Part shown: one piece after another, positions 35,901-48,427 of the stretch
Numbering within the stretch: position 1 is the stretch's first letter
Layout of the letters: each line of letters opens with the position of its first letter
DNA from: Ciborinia camelliae
Lineage: Eukaryota > Ascomycota > Leotiomycetes > Helotiales > Sclerotiniaceae
Length of the DNA stretch: 64,000 nt
Reading direction: 5' to 3'
Assembly (NCBI GenBank): GCA_025890175.1
Contig: JANPYM010000015.1
Coordinates: 785,225-849,224 of the forward strand
Notes under the pieces: generated by a model
Told to the model about the DNA's origin: nothing
Database searches by the model: none
What the model saw: the letters and a program-made list of their open reading frames with translations, nothing else
Program-made: the position numbers and the translations under genes

Positions 35901-38900
35901 AGATCTTCCTTTACTTCTGTCAAAGGGGAGATAACTATCGAATTGTCCGATGATTATGGCCTCCGCCGCCGCACACTTAATTCTCTATACCGGAAAGCCA
36001 AAGGCTGGGTCACAACAGTTATTAATATTGCTCCTGCAGATGTAAAAGGCTTGCTGCAGACATACCTCTCAGAATATGATGACGAAGGCGTTTATGGTCA
36101 TATATCGTTGGGTCGATCATTTGCTTCAGAGATGGGATCAGTGATCCCAAGTATGGACCAGAGACTTGAGGCGATCGATCGCCATGGAGATTGTAATATT
36201 AACACTGCCTCGGACTTCATTGCTCAATATACTACAAGGCAAGAGTACCGATATGCAGAAGCTCTTCCTGACCACAACGCCGAATGGCTGCGCTTTATGA
36301 ATCTCGATGAACATAAACCTTCGATCATATCGAAGTCTGAAAAAGATTGCAACGACGCCGTAACACTTCTGGCTAACCTCGAGGCGCAAATACATAAAAA
36401 GAAACACATAGCCATTGGCGAATTTCGTGATATACTGAGGAGAGCTGCGGCATTGCTTTGCCGGAGTGACAAGGATGAGTGTGCCATTATACGCTATCTC
36501 GTTTCTATACCCTTCGCTATGTTCACGAAACAGTCAATAAAACTTGGGGTTTCTTTGTGGCTCGGTGTTATCAACGAAAATCCCAGAATGGAGCCTAGAA
36601 TTTTGATGGAAATTGCTCAACAATGGGAATTGACTTCACATCGTGGAATGGGCATTTTCAATGGCATGTTCATGTAAGTATCCTAGTATGCTCAGTCCTC
36701 TCTCAAAACTAATAGTCGGTAGTCATCAGGACCCTTTCTATATTAAGGAAGAGTTTGCACCTAGTGATAGGACAGTACTAGCCAAAAAGCAACAGGCGGC
36801 CCACAATATGCTTGCTCCTCACATGCGACTTTTACAGTTTCTTAGTAGTCATTTCAACGCAACTCGTCTTGGTAGTCCGCACACTGAGAAGACGTTCCTC
36901 AGAATCCTAAACTTGACTTTGGATAGCTTGAAGCATTCTACAGGGCACCCGCTTGCTCGAGAGATCAGATTCCAAATTGTCCTATATGGCTTAAGAGTTC
37001 TAAGACACTCTACTACCCTCGATTTTCCCTCGAAGTGTAGACTAAAGGATAAGATCCTCTCTGCTGCTCTCAGCTGGTTCACGTTCGCTCCTAGGTGGTC
37101 ATTCGGTGGCAACCGCCTGCAATTGAAAGCAGAGACTCGCTTATTGAATGATGTTGTTCTAGCATTTCGAAACGTTACGATGGCAGGTTCCAAGCCCACA
37201 GTTTTGCTCAGACTGATGCAAGCTAAGGAGGAGCTTCTACATATTTTGATAGAGAGTGAACAGATAAGGTTGAATGTTTGGCTTGATCCTTTACGCTCAG
37301 GTCGTGATATTCAAATCCCCACTCCAGTCCAAGGCTCTAATGAGGCAGCACTACTTCCTTTGGTGCGTACTGCTTGGAACGAAAGTCCATCTTTGGCCAT
37401 TCAACTTGCTTCTAGATTTCCCTCGGTTAGACTGCGCCAGGATATCCGCTTGCTCTTGCTTCAGTTTCCCGACAAAGCAATATCGGAGCCCGAAGCGGTC
37501 CATATCTTGCTTGGCGATTCTTTGCCAGCGGACGTAGCATTCCAAATGAAGGTACGTGGCATGAGAGAATTGTTTGTCAACAAGCTAACACAAGTAGTAC
37601 CTTCTATACTGGGCTCCCGTGAATCCGATATCCGCTGTTACATATTTCTTACCGTCATACCGAAATCATCCCTTTATTGTTCAATATGCTATGCGAGCTT
37701 TGGAAAGCCACTCTGTAGACGTAACGTTCTTTTACGTGCCACAGATAGTCCAAACTTTACGTTATGATGACTTGGGATATGTTGAGAGATACATCGTCGA
37801 AACTGCCAAGTTCTCGCAGCTCTTTGCACATCAAATTATCTGGAACATGAAGGCCAATGCTTTCAAAGACGAAGATTCTCAAATTGTAAGTGACTCGAAC
37901 ATTTTGAAGTGTTATGCTAACGAATCTAGCCTGATGTTGTCAAACCTACACTCGACAAAGTTACGAATCGTATGATAGAGTCCTTCTCCGGTGTTGATAA
38001 AGCCTTCTACGAGCGCGAATTTACGTTCTTCGATGAAGTTACTAGTATCTCAGGCAAGCTAAAGCCATACATTAAAAGACCTAAGCCAGAGAAGAAGCAG
38101 AAGATTGAGGAAGAATTGCGCAAGATCAAGGTGGAGATCGGAGTCTACCTCCCTAGTAACCCTGATGGTGTGGTAATTGGTATCGATCGACAGTCTGGAA
38201 AACCCCTACAAAGTCATGCCAAAGCACCATATATGGCCACCTTCCGCATCAAGAAAAATATAGGTAATGACATGGAAGGCACAGAAGACATCCTTGAGGA
38301 GACCAACCAAACTGGAAGCACCGGGAATGACAATTCGATTGAAATATGGCAATCGGCAATTTTCAAAGTTGGTGATGACTGTCGTCAAGACGTTCTCGCT
38401 CTTCAAATGATTGCTGCATTCCGTGGAATCTTCAACAGCGTCGGGCTTGATGTTTACGTTTTCCCCTATCGTGTTACCGCGACAGCACCTGGTTGTGGTG
38501 TTATTGACGTTTTGCCAAACTCAATCTCGCGTGATATGCTTGGAAGAGAAGCTGTGAATGGTTTATATGACTATTTCATCTCTAAATATGGCAATGAGGA
38601 CTCCCTCAGATTTCAAGAAGCCCGGGCCAACTTTGTCAAGAGTATGGCAGCCTATTCGATCATCTCTTTCCTGTTGCAATTCAAGGACAGACACAACGGT
38701 AACATCATGATTGACGATGCCGGCCACATTCTACATATTGATTTTGGATTCTGCTTTGACATAGCACCCGGTGGTGTCAAATTCGAGAGAGCACCATTCA
38801 AACTCACAACGGAAATGGTAGCTGTGATGGGAGGAAGCACAGAGCATCAAGCTTTCAAATGGTTCGAAGAATTGTGCGTAAAGGCGTTCTTGGCCTCCCG

Positions 38901-39126
38901 TCCATACACAGAAAAGTTGTCGCAACTTGTTATGCTTATGATGGACTCTGGTCTCCCTTGCTTCAAGCCCGAGTCAATTCAGAATTTCAGGGACAGATTT
39001 GTACTTGAAAGAACGGAAGCTGGGGCTGCAGAATTCATGAGAGGTTTGGTTAAGAGGAGTTACGGAAGTTACTCGACTGGGGTTTATGATCAATTCCAGC
39101 TTTTGACTAATGGAATTCCATACTAG
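32986..39126 (+). CDS. STT4: Phosphatidylinositol 4-kinase type III alpha (STT4)
   Basis: Seven exons (32986-32993, 33059-33248, 33313-34923, 34974-36673, 36723-37551, 37598-37885, 37930-39126) join in frame to 1940 residues, a normal length for fungal Stt4. The enzyme makes PI4P at the plasma membrane. Exon 1 holds only ATG GCT AG. The N-terminus (FPRSIRRNALAKIAELSA) and the long helical region match the family. The PIK accessory region includes YLLYWAPVNPISAVTYFLP and FVQYAMRALESH-type helices. The kinase domain occupies about 1640-1940: QSHAKAPYMATFRIKK, VGDDCRQDVLALQMI (about 1688), catalytic loop FKDRHNGNIMID (about 1796) and LHIDFGF (about 1813). Intron 2 has two candidate acceptors 4 nt apart; only the second (exon starting 33313) keeps the frame. 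Confidence 0.96.
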
Positions 39127-39517
39127 AGTCGGGTTTCTAGACTGGATTAACTACTACAAGAGCATGTTGGCCGTGGCCGTGATTGTATTGATATTGAAAT
39201 TGTAATAGACATTTGTTTTGGAAGCGTGGGATTTTGCATGGGATTACTATTTTAAAGGTTCTTTCTTCCTCATTTTTGTAGAAAAACAATACTTCGTAGT
39301 TATTGTACAATACCTAGGTATTTAATCATAATATACCATAACCGTACCTTCCCCACAACTTTGTGATTGGAGGCTGATGCAGTGCGATTTTGCGGTCCCG
39401 GTCGCACATCACTGACGTAATGTCGAGCGACACCATAAATGTACCTACCATCAAACTCGCCAAGTCTTCGATAATCCATCCATACAGCTAGCTATACATT
39501 TCATGAAAATACTCAAA
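39127..39517. other. Intergenic region, probable 3' UTR and promoter
   Basis: 391 bases between the STT4 stop and the methyltransferase start, AT-rich up to about 39350. No gene or recognisable site is seen. Confidence 0.5.
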
Positions 39518-40649
39518 ATGTCAACCATACCAGCCGAAGCTCTCAACGGCTTCTCCAACGCGTCAAAGTATGACAAACACCGTCCAAGTTACCCACTCGA
39601 AGCAGTCTCCAAACTACTACATAATCTTGGAGTGGAAAATGTAGAGGGAGGTAGAATCATAGACGTAGGGGCTGGGACGGGGAAATTTACTAGGTTGTTG
39701 GCGGAGAGGAGAGAGAAGTTTGAGATCAGATGCGTGGAGCCACATGGAGAGATGAAGGCGGTTTTGAAGGAGAAGTTTGGGAAGAGGGGGGGAAATGAAG
39801 GGAAGTGGGAGGGGAATGTAGAGATTGTGGGGGGTCATGCCGGGGAGATGGAGGTTGAGGAGGGGTGGGCTGATGCGGTTATTGCTTCACAGGTAAGTGA
39901 TTGTACGGGCTTGGGGATGGGGGATGTTTGCTGATATGGAGGTTGGATTTAGTCTTGGCATTGGTAAGTAATAAGGGGATGAGTTTGTAGTAGGTAGGGG
40001 CTCGCATGCTGATTAGATTGACTGCTGTAAGGTTCGCTACCAAGGAATCCTTGAAGGAGATTCATAGAGTTCTAAAACCGGGAGGTGCGCTTGGATTGAT
40101 TGTAAGAGATGTTGAATCTTTGACATGTAAATTCAGATGCTAACATGTCAATATTTTAGTGGAACATAGAAGATTGTATGTTGCAAAATCATGTCTATTC
40201 TTCTACTACTAATCATAAAACGTACAGACAACTCACCACGAGATGGTCGAGCAACCACGACGAAATGGGAACAGGTCCTGAAGGACATCGTTGAAAGTGG
40301 TGAAGATGGACTTCCACGCTTTCGTCATGGAAAATGGAAGCAAATATTTGAGGGACAACTAGACTCCACAACATTGCAAACATTGAAGGATACATTTACG
40401 CAGGATTTCCCTCAGTTCTCACTGCCGCTTGGAGAAGACCATGTTTTGTGGACGGTATGGTTGAGTGATGAAGCTATTTGGAATAGATTTGAGACCCTGA
40501 GTGAGATTTCGGTGCTGGAACCAGAGAAGAAAGAACAGGTGAAGCAGAAGCTTCTTGGATCATTGAAGGGAATGGATGCTGAGCGCAATGAGAAAGGCGA
40601 GGTTGCGTTGCATGGTAAGACTTATTTCTTCTGGACCTCAAGGGTTTGA
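39518..40649 (+). CDS. SAM-dependent methyltransferase (Methyltransf_11/25 type)
   Basis: Five exons (39518-39892, 39953-39963, 40032-40101, 40160-40175, 40228-40649) give 297 residues. SAM motif I is IIDVGAGTGKFTRLLA; the acidic loop is CVEPHGEM. After splicing, the text reads VIASQ-SWHW-FATKESLKEIHRVLKPGGALGLI-WNIED-YNSPRDG, the conserved middle of the family in which ASQ(A/S)xHWF is a hallmark. Exons 2 and 4 are only 11 and 16 nt, and both are needed for these motifs. The start at 39518 has the better context (AAAATGTC); ATG 39503 would add five residues. The substrate is unknown; yeast relatives include Crg1/Tmt1-like small-molecule methyltransferases. Probably cytosolic. The 3' end is convergent with LSm6. 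Confidence 0.87.
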
Positions 40650-40893
40650 GTGTCAATTGTAGATAGATGGCCATAAATAGCTTCGAAAGCTGCTCCATTG
40701 TTCTATTTCCATGGTTTCCAAATATTAACGCAGCCATTACTATGGTTCCGCATATAGTCCTGTCGCCTTTCTTCTGCTTTGCCGCATCTCATCTTCTTTT
40801 GGATATCATGAATTTCGTAAAAGGATCCTTCCTGTATAGCACTCCATAACTCCCGCCCAATGCTTTTCCACCATTGTGCTACCATTGTGCTAT

Positions 40894-41266
40894 TCAAGAA
40901 GAGTCATCGGCCGAGATGTACATGACTAAAAGACAAACAGAGGTTAGCTGCCTATATCAGTATGATATCCAGAATGAAGAATCCTCACCATTGTTGCCCC
41001 GCACAAAAGCATCACCATGAACTGTCTTCTTTTTTCCATGAACCCACTCCTCGCATTTCTCTAGCGCAATATTCATATATCCATCAACTGACTGTAGCTC
41101 TCCTGCGAATAGGTGAGTTTTGGAACCATGCGAAAGTAGGGGTGGCTAGCTAACCTTTGAAGACGAGAGAATTATTGAGCTTTACAATGACTCTTGAGCC
41201 AATGATATCCGACAGGAAGGATGAAGGATCCTTGCCTTCGCCTTGATTTACTGCTCCGTTCTCCAT
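40894..41266 (-). CDS. LSM6: U6 snRNA-associated Sm-like protein LSm6
   Basis: Three short exons (41266-41155, 41102-40989, 40925-40894) give 85 residues; none is long enough to stand out as an open frame. Introns are 52 and 63 nt with GTTAGC and GTGAGG donors and a GCTAAC branch in intron 2. The Sm1 motif reads DPSSFLSDIIGSRVIVKLNN...VFKGELQSVDGYMNIALEKC; the Sm2 motif is GDAFVRGNNVMYISAD. It is one of seven subunits of the LSm2-8 ring on U6 snRNA (splicing) and the LSm1-7 ring (mRNA decapping). The length and both motifs are complete. It is divergent from the RENi-type gene at 41534 (267 bases between the starts). Confidence 0.95.
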
Positions 41267-41533
41267 ATCTTCTCTCGTAGAATTGATATAACTTTTAATA
41301 AAATTGTTTCTTTGCTTGAGAAATTGGTATGGCCGTTTGATGTAGTCACCACTATCCTACAATAACAATGGTAGTCAATGGCATCGGCATCGCTACCGGC
41401 ATTAACGATTTTAGCGTATGCAACCCACCAAAATTCTAGGTTCACGCTTCAATGCTCTTTGAGTCGCATCTTACAAATCCAATCGAGACAATCACTTCGG
41501 CGCAACCAGGTCAACACAAAATAATAAGCAACC

Positions 41534-43014
41534 ATGACTGACCACGATTCTGACGCATCTGCGCCCCCTGTTAAGAAAAAGTTCTCGCTTTTTAAAAAGA
41601 AGTTAACTCCTTCACAACCTCCCGAATCAAAATCCGGACAAAATCCTACCGATGCTTTCAGCCGCGCAAAAGAATTATTTCCAATTCATATCAAGGAGAA
41701 GGAAATTAAAAGAGAGGCGAAGGCAGCGAGTTTAGAAAGAAAGCGTTCGTCACAGAGTAGGGAGAAATCATCGTCGAGTCCGAGATTGGAGAAAAGAAGA
41801 AAGTTTTCGAATGAAAATGTGGATGTCAAGGTAAATCTGGATGATTTGCGCAGTGAGACGGAAGATGAGAAGCCACAGGCTAGGTACTTATGATTTCAGT
41901 GCATGGTGATCAAGTATGTATGCTGATAGACATATTTAGGGAATCTTCATTATCTACGCCTAGGAGTCGGCTGTCGCGTACGAGATCCCCGCCGCAAAAG
42001 AAGCACCACTCACCTACGACTTTGATGGGCCGTTTTGTGGAAGATGTGCAAAAGGACAAGAAGGAGAGTGAGAAATACGAAGCTGTTGCGAAGGGTTATA
42101 TATCTGTGAGCGATAGCGACAGCGACGATGCCGCGCCTGTTACGCACCCTATTAGCAAAAGTTCCTCTCCGGTGGTGGCCTCTACCGACCAAATATCCAT
42201 TGTTGACGACGACGAAGATGCATTTTCCGAGGAGGAGTTCCCAGAGCTATTGGCCAAGGCACGAGAGAACAAGAGGCTCGCTGATCTAGCACAACAGAGA
42301 AGCAATGTCGAATGGGCCAATAAGAACCATGAGCCAGAACGAAACGCAGCAGATGATGATGTCTTCCAAGACAACAAACAGGAAGTCGAACCAGTCCTAG
42401 AGATATTCATCTCATCTCGACTGGAGAAAACCAAGAATTTAGTGATCAGAAGAAAGCTTCACCAACGTTTACGAGAGGTTCGACAAGCCTGGTGCGACAA
42501 ACAAGACTGGAACGGAGAACGCATGCCAGATGAATTGAAGGATACGATTCTGCTCACGTGGAGAAATAAGAGACTGTTTGACTCGATGACATGCGCATCT
42601 TTGAATCTAGACTTCAACACCAATGGCGATCTTGATAGCTCGGGTGATGGTTTCAATAGCGGCAGGATACATATGGAAGCATGGACTAATGACCTCTGGG
42701 AGGAGTTCTGTAGGGCTGCGGAGGCGGAAGAAATCAGCGATGATGATGAATCCATTGAAGAGGTTGTACCAGAACCCCCCACCAAAATGAGATTGATACT
42801 CAAGGCACAGTCGAAGGATATCAAAGAGTTCAAAACATATGTGAAAGCCACTACGACGATTCAGAAACTGGTTGACGGGTTCCGAAGCACAAACAAGATC
42901 CCTGCGGACAAGAAAATCATCTTGAGTTTTGATGGCGATCATCTGGATTTGGATTCGACGGTAGAAGATGCGGGGTTCGAAGATATGGATACTGTCGAAG
43001 TGTTAATTAGATAA
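41534..43014 (+). CDS. RENi family (Rad60-Esc2-NIP45) SUMO-like domain protein
   Basis: Two exons (41534-41883, 41940-43014) give 474 residues. The N-terminal half is Lys/Ser/Glu-rich and disordered, with nuclear-localisation-like clusters (KKKFSLFKKK, EKRRKF). SUMO-interacting-motif candidates are YISVSDSDSDD and ISIVDDDEDAF. A first SUMO-like domain runs about 230-330 (PVLEIFISSRLEKTKNLVIR, ILLTWRNKRLFDS, HMEAWT). The second, at the C-terminus (about 400-474), reads MRLILKAQSKDIKEFKTYVK and ends in VEDAGFEDMDTVEVLIR without the Gly-Gly needed for conjugation. Family members act in the nucleus in replication-fork repair and SUMO-dependent genome stability, and bind the SUMO E2 Ubc9. Confidence 0.88.
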
Positions 43015-43500
43015 TTGCACCTTGCTCTACTGTTGTACCGATTCAAAAGTTTGGGTTGGTTCTGTTGGTTAATTGGAGTTTTTCGGAGAAATTGGCGCGT
43101 GGTGTTCGGGCAAAATGTTGATACCCTGACTGGTCTGATGTTGGTCCGCATGTGGAGGCAAGGCATATCTGCTTACTTGTCCTTCGGGACTTGGTGTCTG
43201 GGGAATTTGGTCTTTTTTTGATTATATCACTTGCCGAATCTTCTCATAGTTAATATATTCGAGTGGAAAGTAGGTAATATAACTGTAGTGTAAGTCTCTA
43301 TTACTATATTCTTATGCAAGACTGTGTTGCTGTGCACTCCACATAGGATAAGGGGGAGGGGTAGGAAGTGATTTACTCCGCTCTCATGTGTGGTAAAATA
43401 GATATGATTATAGTCTCTAATAATAAAAGCAATCTGCTGGCTTTGCTCACCCTGTTCGCCCAAATTATTGTCTCCATCTTTCATCCTTTTTAGGCATCAA

Positions 43501-43776
43501 ATGAACCGTGGAACTTCCTTCTACTCTCCAAACCAGGTATCAAGATACCTTCCACCACCGCGCCCGAAAAACCAGCTCAGCTCCTTTCACAAATCTCCAT
43601 ACGTTCGCTTCCTGGACACACCGGATTATACTCATGCTCAAGCTTATGCTCAAGAGAAACCAGCGCTCCAAGCTCTGCTGCCACTTCATGAGCCCATGAC
43701 TCCGTATCTCCAATTTCTGGCCTTGGGCCCAAAACTCTACGTGTATTCCATGGTGCGCAATCCCAACTTTTACTAG
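43501..43776 (+). CDS. Hypothetical protein, 91 residues
   Basis: The ATG at 43501 opens a frame of 91 residues (MNRGTSFYSPNQVSRYLPPP...) ending at 43776. It is directly preceded by a pyrimidine-rich run ending CCTTTTTAG, which looks like an intron acceptor, so it may be the last exon of a longer transcript. I recognise no domain; it is Pro- and Tyr-rich. It could be a chance frame. Confidence 0.3.
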   Translation: MNRGTSFYSPNQVSRYLPPPRPKNQLSSFHKSPYVRFLDTPDYTHAQAYAQEKPALQALLPLHEPMTPYLQFLALGPKLYVYSMVRNPNFY

Positions 43777-45934
43777 GTATCGTATCGTGCCATGTATTCT
43801 TACTCCGCTGCCATTTCGAGGGGGAGTGGGATGGTGCTGTTCCTATGGGACTATATACATTCTAACGCTTCCATATAAGATATAGAAGCTTATAAATTAT
43901 ATCAAGGCTAGTGTCTATCAATCAATACCAACTATCTCGGATCGATTCGTTGTTTATAGTATGGGGTATTAGCATCCTATAGTAGGTAATTATTAATTTT
44001 TGTGGAAGAAGAGAATGGAAGGAAGGAAGGAAGGCATCTATAATGAATGTCTGTATAGGTAGATGTTGAATCTATCGATCGGTTGGCTATCGGGGATAAT
44101 ATGATGTAAAAATTTCATCGGTTTGTATGCTCATCAGTAGGTAGATATATACCGTTTTTCTGCACATGATCTATGGTTTAGGATATCCATTCCTTAAGAC
44201 ACCGTCGCCGGAATATCATGCAAATAGCCTTTAGTGTCAGCGAGAAAATCTTTAGACTATGATCTGTATTCCAGTCCTCGAAGAAGGAATGGGGTTCAAT
44301 TTGCATAGAAGAGTTTTGATCCCTTGGACTGTTAACTTTTGGTCCGATGCAGTTAAAAATTGATTTAGTTTAATGATGATTAGATCAAGTGACCGAGAGC
44401 TCATGGTACCTCGACTTGAGGAGAAGAAGAATTTCCTTTGATTTCAAAGGAGAGGGGTTATTGAAGAATAGTAATACGAACTTTGAGCCTGGGAAAATAA
44501 CGTTATGCCAGGCCGCTCTAAAAATGTTTTGGTATTATCCTAGATTATTGGGAGGGTTTGTGGTCCTTGACTTCTCAAGGTATTCCCACAGGGAAATGTG
44601 CTACTTTTCACTCATTCTTCTCAAATAGCAGTATGATACTGGTCTGAAGCTGCATGAAAATCAACACGTTGGATTTTGGATTACCATTCGAGGATTTATA
44701 TACCCATATAGGTACTTGTCTAAATGTGTCGCATCAAACATTTCTCACTTCAAGATTGGCTGTCAGTCACCTAATTTGTTAGATGAATCCATTTGCACGT
44801 ATTATTTGAAGGCCGGAAGACCCGTAATTTTCAGAGAAACGTGAATGAAATCTTATATAAAGGTTGTCTTGCTTTGAAATTCCATGGGCAATCAGACACT
44901 GCGCTAACCAACAAATACCAACAACAAGGAATAGAATAGACCCTAATTGGCATTTTAATGGGAAAGCCTGCACAGAAAATGTAAAACAATTCATCAAAAT
45001 TGCTGTATATATACATGGCGGATGTCTGGATTCATGTATGGCAGCTTCTTAGGAAGCCGAGTACTGATACCACTAGGCAATCATAGCTAGCTTTTCTCGC
45101 TTTGGTCTTCACAAGGCAGGTAATGATAGGTTAATTTGGAAATTTTGTTCTTTTGATATCACCTTGCTTTGATGCCACCATGTATACACTTGCTCACCCA
45201 CGAGACCCCGCCTCCATTGTTCTAGAAGAGAGATATTGAAAATTAGAAACAGTTGTTTTCATACTTATCTGACCCCGAAATTTTCTTTGAATTCAAATAT
45301 GAGGCGTTGAAGGCTGTTTCTAGTCAATCACGATCTATGATCGAAAAGCTACGCTGGCAGCTTCGATTGAAAGACTGCATGTCAAAAGCACACATATGGA
45401 CCCTAGAGTGCAAGGGATAGTCTCTGCAAATATTGGTATGAAAATCGAAGGAAACCAAGCAATTTGTCAAGTTTTCGAAGGTATCTTTTCCTAAACTGTT
45501 CTTAATAATGGAAGGAAATACAAATCATTTGCATACTGAGAAACGACTCTCGATGTCATCTAACAACTACTGCCGAACAGCCTGCCGAACAGCAGCCATA
45601 GGTGGGGTGTAAAACCAACACTGGCATACCGGTATTATTGCAAAGCATGAAGTGTCACGAGAATCTCTTTGCTTCGCTTTGATTGAGGGGTGGACAATGT
45701 CTACTCATGTACTGCCACACTGGAGGGGTTTGAGTAAGGGCTTCGAAATGATATGTCGTTAAACCTTGATGTGGAAATTGAATACAAAGAGACGACGAGA
45801 TTATACCAGGTATCAAGTTCATAGAAGGATGGGGGGAAACAATATATATTAGAGTACTTCGTCTCCGCATGGTCCTATGGTATGATTGAAAGAAGAATGG
45901 ATGAGTCTGCCGGCCCATATTTTGTACAGTATTA

Positions 45935-46306
45935 GAGGTCTTTAGCAAAATTTCTTACGTTGCTATCTATTGCTAGCTATGCCTAATATAGTAGGTTACT
46001 TGCCTAATATAGTAAGGTGGATACCGAACTCTGATAAACTTTAAAAAAGAAGCTAAACCCTTTATAATTGCCGAAGTTGCTACGAAGTGGACGTAAGAAA
46101 TGGAATTGATAAGTTATCAAGAGTGTTTCTTAAGTTTCTTACGTTGCTATCTCCTAAATAGGCAGGTTACTTTCCGAAAAGGGTTTAACTCAAAGCTTGG
46201 ACTTTCGGTTAAAATTTAACCTTTTAAAAGCTATACCTATTTGAATCTAGTTTTGGCACTAGAGTTAGCTAGCTTAGAAAACCTAAGAAATTTTGCTAAA
46301 TCCCTC
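45935..46306. mobile_element. MITE-like element, Tc1/mariner type
   Basis: The ends are 23-bp inverted repeats: 45935-45957 and the complement of 46284-46306 share TTTAGCAAAATTTCTTA and the outer GAGG; 21 of 23 positions agree. A TA dinucleotide flanks each side (45933-45934, 46307-46308), the target duplication expected of Tc1/mariner transposition. The interior (372 bp in all) is AT-rich, non-coding and contains repeated pieces (CTTACGTTGCTATCT twice, CCTAATATAGTA twice). No transposase is present, so it would be a non-autonomous element. Confidence 0.75.
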
Positions 46307-46884
46307 TATTCTTATGAAGAACCACCTTATGTATCATATCTGGTAAAATTTTAGTTTCACCCGGATTTTCATTCTCCCACAGTCCCACCCCAGATCCTAG
46401 GTATTTCGAACAAATGTGGGCGGCCCGGAATCAGGGGGTTGGTTTAGTGAAGTGTGGATGGAGTGAGGGCCGTGCCACCCGTGTGAGGTGTAAAGACTCG
46501 AGGTAAATGATCAAAATAGCGCGGGGTTGACGGGAAACTTTATTCTTCCACCAATACAAATCCTTGAATTCATGTCAGTAACAGCAACAGTAACAACTTA
46601 ACAAGGAAAACAACCAAATGAAATAAGAAATCATCGTGATCTTTTGACTTCGGCCAAATTGCCTCTCCCCACCCTTGACCCATTGATTAGCTAGGGAGTC
46701 GGGTATGCGTATACTTTCACTTCCAACCGTCTTAATAACCTTAATGGCTCAATGAATCTGTATATATGTGTGTGCTTGCTTCCTTCCCTGGCTGTAAATA
46801 GGTCTTCATATACAACTCTCTCTTTCTCTTCAGTCATCCATCCTCATACTTCTTCTTTTTGCATACCTTAGCATATCAATCAGT

Positions 46885-48369
46885 ATGGCTGAAATCACAA
46901 TCACAGGCTGGGACACTCGCGATGTTCGATTTCCCACTTCTCTCGACAAGACTGGCTCTGATGCCATGAACGCCGCTGGAGATTACAGTTCAGCATACTG
47001 TATTCTCAAGACTGATTCCGAATTCTCCGGCCATGGCATGGTAAGACAATCGTCTTTTACTGTTAACCACCCTGTATATATATACATTACTAACCAATTC
47101 TTCGTCCCGCAGACCTTCACAATTGGCCGCGGAAACGATATCGTATGTGCTGCAATCAACCATGTCGCTGATCGTCTCAAGGGACGTACCCTTTCCTCTC
47201 TCGTCTCTAATTGGGGTCAAACCTGGAGATATCTCGTCTCAGATTCACAACTTAGATGGATTGGTCCTGAAAAGGGTGTTATTCATCTTGCCCTCGGAGC
47301 CGTCGTCAATGCCATTTGGGATTTGTGGGCAAAGACACTAAATAAGCCTGTGTGGAGAATTGTGGCAGATATGAGCCCCGAGGAGTTCGTTAGATGTATC
47401 GATTTCCGTTACATCACTGATGCAATTACCCCTGAAGAAGCCATTGCTATGCTGAAGGCTGAAGAGGGCGGAAAGGCAAAGAGAATCGAGGATGCTCTGA
47501 ACAACAAAGCTGTTCCTGCTTATACCACTAGTGCAGGATGGTTAGGCTATGGTAAAGATAAGATGAAGGGGCTATTGGAGGAAACTTTGGCCAAGGGTTA
47601 CAGACATTTCAAGCTCAAGGTTGGAACATCAGTTGAGGCTGACCGGGAACGTTTGACTATTGCAAGAGAAGTTATTGGATATGACAAGGGCAACATTCTC
47701 ATGGTTGATGCAAACCAGGTATGTTACACCGGACGAGTGGTGACACATTCATTTAATTCATGACTAACAATCGTATAGGTTTGGTCTGTCCCTGAAGCTA
47801 TTGAATACATGCAACAACTCAAAGAGTTCAAGCCATGGTTTATCGAGGAGCCAACTTCACCTGATGACATTCTCGGCCACAAAGCTATCCGAGATGCTCT
47901 CAAGCCACACGGAATCGGCGTTGCGACTGGTGAGATGTGCCAAAACAGAACTATTTTCAAACAGCTCCTCGCCAGTGGAGCCATTGATGTCTGTCAAATT
48001 GACGCCTGCCGTATGGGAGGTGTGAACGAGGTTTTGGCTGTCCTACTTATGGCCAAGAAGTTCGGTGTCCCGATCGTCCCACACAGTGGTGGTGTTGGGC
48101 TTCCAGAATACACGCAACATTTGAGTACCATCGATTATGTGGTAGTCAGTGGAAAGTTGAGTGTTTTAGAATATGTTGACCATCTTCATGAGCATTTCGA
48201 GCACCCATCTGTTATCAAGGATGGTTACTACCAGACCCCATTAGAACCAGGATATAGTGTTGAGATGAAGGCAGCAAGTATGGATCAATATGAATTCCCA
48301 GGCAAGGATGGAGTCAGTTGGTGGAAGAGTGAAGAGGCCAAGCCGATCTTGGAGGGAATTAAGATCTAA
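46885..48369 (+). CDS. lgd1: L-galactonate dehydratase (enolase superfamily)
   Basis: Three exons (46885-47040, 47113-47718, 47779-48369) give 450 residues, the usual length. The enzyme removes water from L-galactonate to give 2-keto-3-deoxy-L-galactonate, the second step of fungal D-galacturonate (pectin) breakdown, in the cytosol. The start ITITGWDTRDVRFPTS and TFTIGRGNDIVCAAINHVAD match fungal LGD1. Enolase-superfamily residues are visible: base Lys219/Lys221 (HFKLKVG), Mg2+ ligands Asp251 (MVDANQ), Glu277 (FIEEP) and Glu306 (TGEMC), and His356 (PHSGGVG). Nothing is missing. The other pathway genes (galacturonate reductase, aldolase) are not in this window. A diverged 80-bp duplication follows the stop. 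Confidence 0.95.
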
Positions 48370-48427
48370 GCTGTGTTGTTGATGGAGTTGTGAGGGTGTC
48401 GATGACTTTAATGTTGTGTCTTCGGCA

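Larger units (their letters stand above)
43015..46884. other. Gene-poor region with a MITE
   Basis: Apart from a 91-codon candidate (43501-43776) and the inverted-repeat element at 45935-46306, no gene is supported. A 43-codon open piece near 45290-45419 (contains MIEKLRWQLRLKDCMSKAH) looks protein-like but has no start or splice context. From 46660 to 46884 a pyrimidine-rich promoter leads into the L-galactonate dehydratase gene. Confidence 0.5.

Noticed and set aside
33391..39126. Several separate genes in the STT4 locus (four large open frames)
   Set aside because: All join in phase across short canonical introns into one 1940-residue PI 4-kinase.
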